Shown one piece after another: positions 12,066 to 23,555 of a stretch of DNA of 64,000 nt. Below the pieces are notes generated by a model. That model did no database searches, had not been told where the DNA came from, and saw only the letters and a list, made by a program, of their open reading frames with translations. The stretch is taken from assembly GCA_003254905.1 (NCBI GenBank), contig QANU01043079.1:62001-126000 (forward strand). Direction: 5' to 3'. Position numbers and translations under genes: made by a program. Position 1 is the first letter of the stretch, and every line of letters starts with the position of its first letter. This DNA comes from Nissolia schottii. Lineage: Eukaryota; Streptophyta; Magnoliopsida; Fabales; Fabaceae.

Positions 12066-15000
12066 ATGGAAGAACAAGAGAATGAGAAGAAGAGTGATGG
12101 AGGAGTGCTTGATTACATAATGAATTTGGAAAGTGTGCCGTCGAAGCTCCCTCCGCACCTCGAGCTTCTCAGGACCCGCGTTCTCTGCAACAACGACGCT
12201 CCTCAGCATGTACCATCTCCCATTCCTTTATATTACTGATAGAGCTAAATTCAATTCCATCTCAATTTTTGTTTTATTTTTTAATATGAGCTCCCTATCT
12301 CACAGAGTTTCTATGTTGAAATATTTTTTTTCTTTTAAGTTTTGTATTTTATGTTTTGGAAGATAACTTTCTTGGAGGTATTCATGTTTTCCTATGTTGA
12401 TGTTTGTAGACAGATACCATACAATATTCTGGTGCTTATGCAGCGCTAGGAGTTGATAATAGGCGGTTGGATAATTTCTGTCAAAACTTCAAAGTTGAAG
12501 TGAAGCGGCTCACGGATGAAGACATGGAGTTTGATATGATTGGTATTGATCCCGCGCTTGCCAATGCGTTTAGGAGAATCCTTATAGCAGAGGTGAAATA
12601 TTTATTCAATGTTTCCGTCAATATTTAGTCATTATGTCTGGCTTCTTTGTTTTGAAAAATGTTGTATCATTTCTTAGTTACTTACTACAATTTATCAAGA
12701 TTAGGTGCTTTACCAAAATCTCAAGAACTCATTTGTTTTTCTCAAAAAAAAAAAATCTAAATTTTTCTAGTGTGAAATATTAGGTTCATAACAATAGAAG
12801 AATGACTTCAACCCGTGAATTTTCCTTTTTTATTGATATTTTTTTGTGTGTGGCAAATGTGGTTCAACTTTTATGAAGTTTTGTAGATACCTTAGCGTGA
12901 TACTCCCATAACTAAGTTCTACAACATATAAGCCTTGTTTAACTAGGTGAGGTCTACAATGTGCATTAGACGGTGCTATAAGAGTCCTATCACAAACCAT
13001 GGTTATAGTCAAACCATTTAAATACATAAAATACAAATCTTGTTTACTCTCCACAATTAAGTTCTAAGGCGATAATTTTATTATGTAATTCTTTTGTTAT
13101 GCAATTTATTATTTTCACAGCGCTTACTGAGCTAATATATTTTGTTTTGTTAATTCGTAGTTTATATAATATTATTGTATTGTCATCAATCTGCATAGCT
13201 TAAAATGCAATTTGACAGTTATACAAAGTATTATTTTCGTGGAACGAACTTAGTTTATGCTTTTTGTATATTCATAGTTTATATGATATTATTGTGTTGT
13301 CATCTGTCTGCCTAGGTTAAAATGTAGTTTGACAGTCTTGCAAAATGCCCAGTAGTGATGTGGTTACTGAAATTGAAATTGTTCCTTCATGCATTAGAAA
13401 TTTGTAAATTTGTTTATTCCCATAAAATGTTTCTCTTCTTTGAATGCTTTGAGGAAGCTTTCAACATTGAGGTAGTTATGGAAATAATTACTTGAATACG
13501 AAATATTATGTTATATATGACACAAGTTTGTGGAAAATGCAATGCCCTTTACAATAAACATGTTTTCTTTAAGTTTGCAAAATTGTTAGTGAAACAATGG
13601 GTGAGAGGGATAAGTCACTTGGCTTTGATGCTTTTGCTGAACAAAAATTTCTTTTATGAACTGTTTGTTTTACCCTGCAATCTAAAATGACTCTGGTTGT
13701 GTCCAAGAACACCTTCCAGCAATCTTATTTTCACCTTGATGTGTTACCCTTTGTACTCTAACCTTGAGTTGGTTATTAATAGTCCTAATGGAGATTGTCA
13801 AATTTTGATGTGGTCGTTATTAACATAGGTTCCGACAATGGCTATTGAAAGAGTATATATTGCAAACAATACATCAATTATACAAGATGAAGTTCTTTCC
13901 CATAGATTGGGCCTCATACCAGTCAGTGCTGATCCCAGGCTGTTTGAATATCCAGGTATTTTTCTACACCAACACATACATAATTTATTTCTGATACACG
14001 ACTTTCTTGTGGATAAATGGAAACTTTGTGTTTTCTGGACATCCCTTAAGGCTGCTTGAGTACTTTTTTATTTGCTTTTCTCAATTCTTTTTTTATGAAT
14101 AGATAATGCAGGAGATGACAGGAATGAGAAGAACACCATTGTCTTCAAACTACATGTTCATTGTCGTGTGGGTCAGCCTCGTTTTACCGGTAAATGACTT
14201 GAAGCTCTTAGTTGATAATACATTGGTGCATTTAATTTCTTATTTGGCTATTTTAACTTAATCTTGTGGCAAAATTTCTTGTCTGACAACGTTGCAATAT
14301 ACATGCAGTGAAAACAGATCAGCTAAAGTGGTTACCAAATGGGAGTGAGCTTATCTCTGAAGATGCCAAACCAAATGCAGGTTCAAAACCAAAAACGTTC
14401 ACATCTTTTAGTTGCAGCCAAGATTCATTTCCTGAATTTTCCAGCAATCCACCTGGTCCCCAATATTCGGATATTATATTAGCTAAACTTGGACCTGGTC
14501 AGGTAACACTTCTTTCTATCTGACTAGTACTACTGCTGCTGGTAGAATAGATGATTAGTAAAAGATTATTGGTGCTTTGGTGATAAATATAGTGGTACAA
14601 GGAAGTAAGCTAGGCCTCTTCATTGTGAGTGGGTGAGTTTTGGGTTCCAAGAGAGAAAGGAGTATTGCATATACTCTCTCTCTTCCGTGTGTATTGGTGT
14701 TCTACAAGCCTTAATTGGAAATTTTGTGTTTTCTGGACACCCCTTATTCGCAAAATTTAAAAAAAAAAAATTTTATCAAGAATAATCCATACTTAAATTG
14801 ACTCCTATCAGGGGAGATTGTTGTTAGAAGCTACATTCTCTCGTGATATCATGTGCTCTTGAAGTTTACTTGAAAGGTGGCAGAGAGAGATAAAGAGCTA
14901 CATTGTCTGTTATTTTAAATGCTTATAGATCTGGCTAACCTTTTCTCTGCTGATAATGGACTGATACAAGGTTATCGAATCACACGAGACTAATTTGAGT

Positions 15001-17053
15001 CGTAATCTTATCAAATTGTAAGATTTAGTACTTGATATTTTAGACCGATAATTCACAAAACCAGCAACACAAAGTCATCCCCAAAAATCATATATAAGCT
15101 TAAAACACACAAATTTATTGCTATAGTCTCAAAGAACATAAAATCTCTAGCAATAACAACTCATAAGCTGATAAAAAAATATAAACCATGTTATCCCCTA
15201 ATCTTTAAGGCCAAAGTCATCACTTTCACTTTCTTCACTATCATTTTGCCATCATCTAGCCTGAATGAGAAAAGAAAACAAGAGAGAGAGGAGAGGAAGA
15301 CGTTGATTGTTGATGCCTTGTTACAAGAATGAGAAAATAGAAGTTAAATGTCATTCAAATTCTCTATCAATGAGGACCACAATACATAGCAGCAGTAGTT
15401 TTTTAAATTTTCAAAATTTTCATGTGTATAATAATACATTAACGCTTGTATATTATTATTAGGTTAAAAAAGGTCAGAGCGAGGTGCAAAAAATGCACTG
15501 TAATGCCCTTTTTTTTAAATAAAAAAAAACTAATTAAAAAGAAAAAGAATAAGAAAGAGTTCAGGGTTTGGGAAGACTTGAGGAGAGAGGTTTGCAGACC
15601 CTTCAAGTGTTGCAGTATCTCTATCATTTACATGTTCTTCTAGCTTCTGTTCATTCTGAGAGTGAGGAAGTGATCGTGTAATTATGACTTCTTCCTAAGT
15701 TTAAAATTATATTTTCTGGTTCCTATCAAAGTAGTATTTGTTACCGAATATGAGAGTCACTAAATACATGCTTTTATAGGAAATCGAACTTGAAGCTCAT
15801 GTGGTTAAAGGCATTGGTCGGATGCATGCAAAATGGTCCCCAGTTGCCACTGCCTGGTATCGGATGCTTCCGGAGGTAAGGGGATATCATATACTTGTCT
15901 GCCTTTGACATTCTGTCAATACCAAAACACACAAAAACCTGTCGACTTTTGTTCTCTAGATTGTGCTCTTAGAAGACATTGAGGGCGAGCTGGCGGAAGA
16001 ACTAAAAAATAAATGTCCAGTTGGAGTATTTGACATTGAAGATCTTGGGAAAGGTAATTAAGTTTTAGATTTGTGCTCCTTGTGTCACAGTTATCTTTCA
16101 CTTGTGGACCACGATGGGTGAGGGATTATTGTGTCGGAAAATTGCCACTGCTTTTGCATCAATGCCTTCTTTGCGTTCTCTACATGTGTTAATTTAAATT
16201 ACATGTATGATGTCAATTTCCACTCTGGTACTTCCTTAATTTGCTGATTTGATTGTTGTGCAGGTAGAAAAAGGGCAACCGTTGCCAGACCACGAGCATG
16301 CACTTTGTGCAGAGAATGCATCAGAGGGGGGAAAGAATGGGAAGATCGGGTATCACTACGTCGTGTTAAAGATCATTTCATTTGTAAGTAATATGTTGGC
16401 TTATTGAATTCAACATACAAAAGAACTTGCTGCATTTTAGGATTTCAACTTCAAGTTAACTAAATTCTTGTAGTAGATTAGTTGAGAAGTAATATCTTCA
16501 AGGTAACTAAATTCTTGTAGATCAGTTGAGAAGTAATAACAGTTTGTATCTGGTGGATGCCAAAAGTCCTTGCCTGCCAATCATATAGCGTTTCTCATGT
16601 ACCAAATAAATAAAATGCCCTTTCAGATGTTGATTGTCCAATGAAGTAGATTTATGAATGTTGGTAAATTAGGATGATAACCACTGGTTGCAGGAAATAT
16701 AAATAATAGTGGGTCACTGTGTTGACAGTTTAACACACCAAATATGTTTTGGCAGGTCTAAATTTAGTAGATGCATACAAAGGCCTGCTGCTTAATTTTA
16801 AATTTTTATCTGGAATTATCTGAATATTTACCATGTTTCAACTTACATTTTGTGCAAAAAAATTGGGTTCATAAAGAGTTCTGATTGGATTATTTGATAG
16901 TTTCATAAAGTTTTAACATCTATTCCTTACTCTCTTTTTTGTTCTCTAGTTACTATTGAATCAACTGGGGCGTTACCCCCTGAAGTGCTATTTACTGAAG
17001 CTGTGAAGATTCTGGAAGATAAGTGTGAACGTGTGATTACTGAGCTTTCTTGA
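12066..17053 (+). CDS. RPAC1: RNA polymerases I and III subunit RPAC1 (AC40), 9 exons
   Basis: This is the alpha-like subunit shared by RNA polymerases I and III; it dimerises with AC19 to nucleate polymerase assembly in the nucleus. Exons: 12066-12209, 12410-12592, 13829-13955, 14103-14189, 14309-14502, 15780-15875, 15960-16053, 16264-16383, 16950-17053. Phases agree at every junction and give 382 residues, close to the family's usual length. Diagnostic stretches are the alpha dimerisation motif [20 protein letters not shown] (residues about 88-110), [35 protein letters not shown], the Cys-rich [16 protein letters not shown] and the C-terminal [14 protein letters not shown]. The ATG chosen opens an acidic leader and is the first in frame. 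No breaks were seen, so the gene looks functional. Confidence 0.96.
13145..13345. repeat. Two diverged copies of an ~80-bp segment in RPAC1 intron 2
   Basis: Sequence near 13147-13230 (CGTAGTTTATATAATATTAT... then TTGTCATCAATCTGCATAG) recurs near 13263-13345 with scattered changes. It is a local direct duplication inside the intron, with no splicing consequence visible. Confidence 0.6.
16440..16540. repeat. Short tandem duplication in RPAC1 intron 8
   Basis: The phrase AACTAAATTCTTGTAG followed by ATYAGTTGAGAAGTAATA occurs twice in a row, about 50 bases apart. It is a recent-looking local duplication. Confidence 0.6.
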
Positions 17054-18470
17054 TTCTGCTTTTTGCAATATCTTGTAATGAATGAAATGGAAGAGTGTTG
17101 TCCATGATAAGCGATCTGCTGTGGTACTATTTTATTTTATAAGAACATATATTTGTCGTCTGATATGAACGTTCTTTCCTAGTAGCCAAAATTATGATGA
17201 AAAGAAAAAAGTGAGAAATTGGTTGCCGAAGTATGTGGGAAGTGTCACCTATGATTTTGGTGGAGCTACTCAAATTGTGACACGTGTGGCAGCCAATATG
17301 ACAAGCTTCTTGGGGCCCTGGTAGCATGGCTCAGTTGTAATTGACTTTTATCAAAGAGGATGCATTGAACCTTCCCTAACCCCACCCTGTTACCACTGCT
17401 CCTCGTTCCCCCCAGCGGTGGAACCGAAGAAACACAAATCAACAGCATCCCACCCACCCCACAATGGTACGACTCTTGCTAACAACATTGCACAAGGTCG
17501 ATTAAGCGGATTTGCTGGCGGCCAATGATCCCTTTGCTCCCGCAGCTGATGATCATTGAAGGATTGAATCGAAAGAACTTTGCAAGTCACCTGATCAAAA
17601 TAGGTATCCATAAGGTTTGTCATGGTGATTGTTGCCACCATGCTCGACAATTAGAGCCTATGGTGGGGCCATCGCGGGTATAATGGTAATTGGATTCCAC
17701 AATGTAACACAATTATGGGAAACATCACGCAAACACAAGAATTAAGTGCAGAAACCTAGAATGTCGCCGAAGTAGTTTCCCATCCGGAAACAAGCAACTT
17801 TAATAGGGGTGAATGGGTTCTCGAGCAAAAATTGTATAGAGAAAAGCCCGATTCTAGGGTCATCAAGGTCACGATTGTGATAGGCCAATCATTGGTGGAA
17901 TAGTCCTTTGGATGGCTGGAGATGAGGTTTTTTCGTGACTTGCACACAAGCATGAATTGCAGTGGAAGCCTCATGAGGATTTCGACGATGAGCTCGTCCA
18001 GAAGGATTGCCTTGGCAGTGGTTCAGATACTCGACTCACCAAGAGAGGAAGAGAGTGACGCGTCACGATGAGTGGCAGGCTGCGAGGCTGTTGGAACGAG
18101 CTTGGGAATTTAGAAATTGTTCTACAGAATGAATCTTTTGATAAACTCTCTGCCGAATAAAATAACATTCCAAGTGGAACCTTGCCCAATGTAAACAACT
18201 TTAAATGGTTTATTGTGCATCTAACTATTTTAACGGATTAAATAACATTAGGCGTGAATGCAATATTTGCTTTATATGAGTTAAGCAAGCATGGTGGCAA
18301 TTTCGTAAATAATTGACAAAACTACTGAGTGTATTAAAAGACAGTTGGCACATAGGATCCTTAGCCCCAAGAGAGAGAGAGAGGTTTCTCGTTTCGCCAA
18401 CAAAGAACCTTCTTTATCCAAATTAGTTATTAGCCCACCCATACTTTCATCAAACATCTATCAGGCGCAA
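17054..18470. other. Intergenic DNA between RPAC1 and the PSRP6-like frame
   Basis: The first part is the RPAC1 3' flank. The section 17280-18200 is less AT-rich than its surroundings and has several open frames of 60-90 codons on the minus strand. None matches a family I know, and none has splice sites that would join them. It may be a decayed insertion. I assign nothing. Confidence 0.45.
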
Positions 18471-18845
18471 TTAGCAAACACAAGGAAATCGCGATGCCCT
18501 TAACCGTAAACAAAAAAGATGATAGTACCGAGCGATATTAAAATTTGGAGTAAGAGGCGGAGCAGCATCATCGGCGACGGCGGGAATGATGAGGGTCCAA
18601 TCGGGAGGGACTGGAGGTAGCGGAGGATAGACGGCGGGCTTGCGCTTTATGTCCCACGGCTGCGTCTTGCGTTGTCTCGTCTTTATGTGGTGCGCCGTGG
18701 ACTACTTCTTCTTCGGCCTCGACGAGCACTCTATCCCCGAGCTTCTTCCGAATTGAATCATCGGAATTGACATTCCATCGCTGCTGGTGACCGATGGGTT
18801 GGGCGGCGCCACCACTCTCGTCCCGAATATCGCTGACACCGACAT
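18471..18845 (-). pseudogene. PSRP6: Plastid ribosomal protein PSRP6 (bL38c)-like frame with in-frame TAG
   Basis: Reading from the ATG at 18845 gives MSVSAIFGTRVVAPPNPSVT, then GIECSSRPKKK. An in-frame TAG follows at 18704-18702, after 47 codons. The same frame then continues without shift as STAHHIKTRQRKTQPWDIKR, then VYPPLPPVPPDWTLIIPAVA and DDAAPP, to a TAA at 18473-18471. Plant PSRP6, a small nuclear-encoded 50S protein of the chloroplast ribosome, has the same N-terminus (MSVSAIFGT) and the core SRPxKKSTAHH...TQPWDIKRKP. The first 38 or so residues look like a transit peptide. Total span is about 123 codons against about 106 in Arabidopsis. A host pseudogene is the simplest reading; a sequence error at the TAG is the alternative. 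The last 20 or so codons look non-family. Confidence 0.8.
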
Positions 18846-20700
18846 GGTCTTCTCTGTTAGTCTGTCCTATCACTTTTCTCCCTTCTCTGTCTGGGGTTCG
18901 GTTTAGCCACACTCCCTTACCTTACCTTACCTTATCTGTGTTATACTGAATGTTTTGTTAAGTTCCTCAATTACCCCTTCTTTTGCCTTATTATTATTAT
19001 TATCTTATCTTGCTTTCATCCCCCTTCTTTCTTTCAGACTTGGTGCCCTTTTTTTGTTCTTGGTCTTTGGAAATGTAAGAAAAAACAGTTACATTGGTCC
19101 ATAAACTAAGCTTAGAAGGAGGATTCTCTACCCAATTGTAAGGCCCAATGATCTGCTTTAGTCTGCCCCCTCTTAACTCTGCCCTCGGCCTTTCTCATCT
19201 CTTTCTTTATTGGGCTTGGCCTCACTAAAGTGAAATTTGGCCCAAGATTTGATGCCTCATATGTAAAATTATATTTTTGGTTAATATTGACTTAAGATCA
19301 AACTTTCGACCAAAAACAAAGAGAGATAATCAACAAGTACAAATAATAAATAGGCGCACATTTTCATTTTGGACAATTAACAATCTTTTATGACAGAGAA
19401 TTTGGTTATGCATTAACCATATACATAGGTTATTTTTTTGGTTAGGTGAAAATTCTTCCTTCAACTTTCACTTTCTTTTGTGAAAGGCCAAAATTCCTTC
19501 CATTTACCTTTTTTTTAAAAAATAATGCCCCAAATAGCTCAGGATAGCCAAAAGTCAATAACCCTGCTTTTATGATTATTTTAGGAGTTTTTTTAATTGT
19601 ACTCCACCGCTTCATGTCCACGAAGGAGAAGGTTTTAGTAATTTTAATTATGTGTGTACATTAAAACTTACTACTAGAGAACATATGTATTATCATCTGC
19701 CTCTAGTTTTATTTGTGGGTTAAGTACATAAACAATTGCTAATTTCGCTTTTCGTATTAGTTGTAGTCGTCAACTATGTTTAAAATGAGTGCGACCAATA
19801 AAGTCTGATACAATTGATAAATGGCAAGAGGTTTCTTAATGGTATGTATGAAAAAACTGCTTTATTAGGAGAGACATTAGTAGTTGTCGGTGACAGACAT
19901 CGCCTAGACAACAAAAAAAATGGACACAAACAAACCTAATTAATTACGTAATATTGCGCCAGAAACACACGCCCCATTTGTTATTACTGACATTCAGATT
20001 AGTGGCATTGAACTATTTGGATTGACTTAAAATAAAAGTATTTCTTTTTAGAAAAACAATGGTTAAAATATAACATAAAAAGTGTTTAAAAGAAAAGTTA
20101 AAATATCATTTCTTTTAAGTTAGCCATGCCCAACTTAAAAAAAAATGAAAATAAAGGTGAATTTTAAATACACTACAAATACAACATAAAACTCTTTAAA
20201 AAAAAACTCAACTAAGAGAATTAAAATTAAAAAAAAAAGTGCTTTAAAAAAAACCTATCCAAACAAACCCTAAAACTATGGAAGAGGCTATATTTCTAAA
20301 CCTTTCTTATACTCTTTCCAATTGTCAGGCTGTTATGCCTCCTTCAAAATAACATATTATTAGACCGCAAGTTATTAATATTATACTTTGATTATCGACA
20401 CAAATAGCATATGATATATAATACCAACAAATTGTTATACAAGTTAGTATTTTCGTAAGAACGATAACACAAATTCAATTCTCATAAATCACATATATTA
20501 AAAGAAGGATAATCATTAATGATACATTCTCTAAAATTATCAGAACATTGTCTCTCACAGTATTTAGTATAAAAAAAAAGACATAATTAATAATTCTATC
20601 GTTATTTTGTATCATGAACGACTTTTACTAGCCGAAAGATGTGCACTAACTAACCACCCCAATCATATTTTGATTACTGATTGACAGATGTTCGTGATAC
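18846..20700. other. Intergenic DNA, AT-rich, with possible MITE relic
   Basis: The sequence just upstream of the PSRP6-like ATG is pyrimidine-rich and contains a TTACC tandem repeat at about 18916-18934. Farther on, 20007-20273 starts with ACTATTTGGATTG and ends with CCTATCCAAACAAACCC, loosely inverted ends of a MITE. No clear target duplication was seen. No gene was recognised. Confidence 0.4.
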
Positions 20701-20828
20701 AGTTTTGCTACCAAATTCAGCTTTATTTGTTCTGTGACAGTGGTAGAACGATCTGAGTCAATTCATGTTCACCGCATCAGAAGCTTAGCTACTCATAACA
20801 ATGGGAGGTCATCAGCCCAATCGGCGAA

Positions 20829-20831
<3 letters not shown>

Positions 20832-20864
<33 letters not shown>
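20832..20864. repeat. (TA)n microsatellite
   Basis: An uninterrupted run of TA dinucleotides. It is likely to vary in length between individuals. Confidence 0.9.
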
Positions 20865-20865
<1 letters not shown>

Positions 20866-20904
20866 AAGACATTGGCTTCATTAAATAAGACTCAAGCAAC
20901 GAGA

Positions 20905-21025
20905 ACAAAACATTGACACATTGTTAATAATAAGTTTAGGGTTAAGTACACATTGACACATTGTAGTGTTAAAAATAATAAAAAAGGATATACACATTGA
21001 CACATTGTAGTGTTAAGTACTTGTA
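20905..21025. repeat. Three copies of an ACATTGACACATTGT motif
   Basis: The phrase ACATTGACACATTGT occurs near 20909, 20949 and 20993. The last two copies continue as AGTGTTAA. It is a short tandem-like duplication in intergenic DNA of unknown meaning. Confidence 0.7.
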
Positions 21026-22006
21026 TATTTTAGTATAATTATTCCTAGTTAGCAGATGTGAAGAGAAGATAGAAATTTTTAAAGATATGGATATACCTTT
21101 AGAGGAATGGTTGGCTATTGAATTTGAATGTGGGGAGAGTGGTTGAGTGGGCAGGCATAACCCACACATTATGCACAGCAACTCCACGTGTGGCGTGGCA
21201 GACGCAGTCTCACCCCTAAAGCTGCAGCCTACACGTAGGAAAATTGATAACAGAAAGTGAAGGTCAATTGAGACAATTCACACAAATTTAATCTGATAAT
21301 TATTTAAAGTATTTTTTATATATGTTTTTTTAAAAGTAATGTATAAGAGAATGAATTATTTTTATTTATATAATAAATTTTAATTAAAAAATAATAGAGA
21401 AAAGCTTGATAGTATCCGTGTATAATAATCAAGGTCTAATACCAATTCCCTTTTACAGAAGAGGAAAAGGTGATAATTGTGAGTTGGGTTGTGTGCAAGA
21501 TCTCGTGTAACAGTACGTAGTAACAGTAACAAGAGTGAGAGACACAGAGACAACAAGGCAGTGGTGATATCAGAAAGAGAGAGAGAAGAGAGTGGAGCCC
21601 ACAAAAGTGCAGAGGGGACCTCGTTTTACAAATAGATACCGCCAACTTGGGTTCCCCAGCCACTAGTGTAGCGACACCCTGTACCCAGCTGTATCCCACC
21701 CTCTTTCTCTTTTATGTTCATCCTTCAACTAATTCCCATACCCACAAACCACCCTCCGGCCCTCCTTTTCACTTTCAGTTTTCATTTTTCCATAAACCAA
21801 ATCCACAGACCACAACACACACTATTCTCATTCCATTCCATTCCACTTCACATGAACCCACCACTCCCCAACGCTACTACCACTCTCTTCCAGCTGCTGC
21901 CCCTCATGAACCTTACGCTACCACCACTCTCCATAACGCGCCACTCCACCCTCTCGCATTTTCTCCACTAGCATTGTCCTTTTTCCCTTCACTTTCTCGG
22001 GAAAAC

Positions 22007-23555
22007 ATGGATCCTTGCCCTTTTGTCCGCCTCTCCGTGGGCAACCTCGCCCTAAAGATTCCCGTAGCTTCCAAGGCCGCTCGCTCCGTCGTCCATCCAT
22101 CTTCCTCGCCTTGCTTCTGCAAGATCAAGCTCAAGAACTTCCCCTTGCAGTCCGCCGTCGTTCCCTTCATTCCGCCGGAGAGCAACCTCCCGGACTCTCA
22201 GGTTCAGCCAATCGCCGCCACGTTCCACCTAAGCAAGGTTGATCTCGACCGCCTCGCCGGGAAATCCATCTTCGCCGGGAAGATCTGCCTCAAAATCTTT
22301 ATCTACACCGGCCGGAGAGGCACCACATGCGGCGTCAACTCCGGGAGGCTGCTCGGGAAGGTTTCCGTACCGCTGGACCAGCTGGCGGGAACGGTGGCGA
22401 AGGCCACCGTTTTCCACAACGGGTGGATCACGGTGGGGAAAGAAGCCAAAGGCTCCTCTGCGCAGTTCCACCTTAACGTTAAGGCCGAGCCCGATCCACG
22501 CTTCGTGTTCCAGTTCGACGGCGAACCTGAATGCAGTCCCCAAGTGTTCCAGATCCAAGGCAAGATTTCTCAACCGGTCTTCACCTGCAAGTTCAGCTTC
22601 AGAACCGGTGACCGAAATCAACGTTCCAGGTTAGTTTCATTTTCACCAACACTTTTTACTGTTGGCACGCTTTTTGAATGTGGTTGGTTATTTTCATAGT
22701 AGTTTGAGGGTCAATTTCGGAATTACCAATTTTAAGCCTGTAACCGTTTTCTGTACCGGTGGTCGTTGTGGTTGCTAAGTGCTAACGCGGCGGTTATGGA
22801 ATTCTGTTTATTGCAGATCGTTACAGTCGGAGGCAGGTGGTTCTAGAAGCTGGTTGAGCACGTTCGGCAGCGAGCGCGAGCGTCCTGGGAAGGAACGCAA
22901 GGGATGGTCCATAACGGTTCACGATCTCTCCGGCTCGCCGGTCGCGGCGGCTTCCATGGTCACGCCGTTTGTTGCCTCGCCGGGTTCGGACCGGGTCAGC
23001 TGCTCTAACCCCGGTTCATGGCTCATACTCCGGCCCGGCGACGGCACCTGGAAGCCCTGGGGGAGGCTGGAGGCGTGGCGCGAGCGCGGCGGCTCTGACG
23101 GCCTCGGGTACCGCTTTGAGCTCATCCCGGACACCAACGGAGGAATGAGCGCCGCCGGAATAGTCCTCGCGGAGTCAACGCTCAGCTCGAACAAGGGAGG
23201 AAAGTTCGTCATCGACTTGAGCTCCCGCTCCGGCGGCGCCAACGGATCGAACGGACGCGCCACGCCGGGGAGCGCGACGTCGCCGGTGTGCAGCCCGAGG
23301 AGCAGCGGAGACTACGGGTACGGGCTCTGGCCTTATTGCGTGTACAGAGGGTTCGTGATGTCCGCGAGCGTGGAAGGTGAAGGAAAGTGCAGCAAGCCTA
23401 CGGTGGAGGTGAGCGTGCCGCACGTGAACTGCACGGAGGATGCGGCGGCGTTCGTGGCGTTGGCGGCGGCCGTTGATCTGAGCGTGGATGCCTGCAGGCT
23501 TTTCTCTCAACGGCTTAGGAAGGAGCTGTGCCAACAGCTGGAATTGCTTGGCTGA
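22007..23555 (+). CDS. DUF1005 family protein, 2 exons
   Basis: Exons 22007-22629 and 22817-23555 join at AG|A to give 453 residues. The start MDPCPFVRLSVGNLALKIP is the family's usual N-terminus. The open frame runs upstream in phase to 21647, but that part is Pro/Thr/His-rich leader with no family similarity, so the downstream ATG was chosen. Family hallmarks are FCKIKLKNFP, FQFDGEPECSPQVFQIQG, FTCKFSF, ERKGWSITVHDLSGSPVAAA, MVTPFVASPGSDRVS, WLILRPGDGTWKPWGRLEAW and the C-terminal HVNCTEDAAAFVALAAAVDL, then DACRLFSQRLRKELCQQLE. The coding region is much more GC-rich than its neighbours. The biochemical function of DUF1005 is not known to me. The next gene downstream is ERG28, as for Arabidopsis At1g10020 and At1g10030. 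Confidence 0.93.

Noticed and set aside
18568-18912. 114-codon minus-strand frame overlapping the PSRP6-like locus
   Set aside because: It is a different frame from the one with PSRP6 similarity and matches nothing known.
21647-22006. In-frame upstream extension of the DUF1005 protein
   Set aside because: The extension is low-complexity Pro/His/Thr sequence and the family begins at MDPC.
22229-22634. Overlapping frames on both strands within DUF1005 exon 1
   Set aside because: They are shadows of a GC-rich coding exon; only the DUF1005 frame has family similarity and proper splicing.
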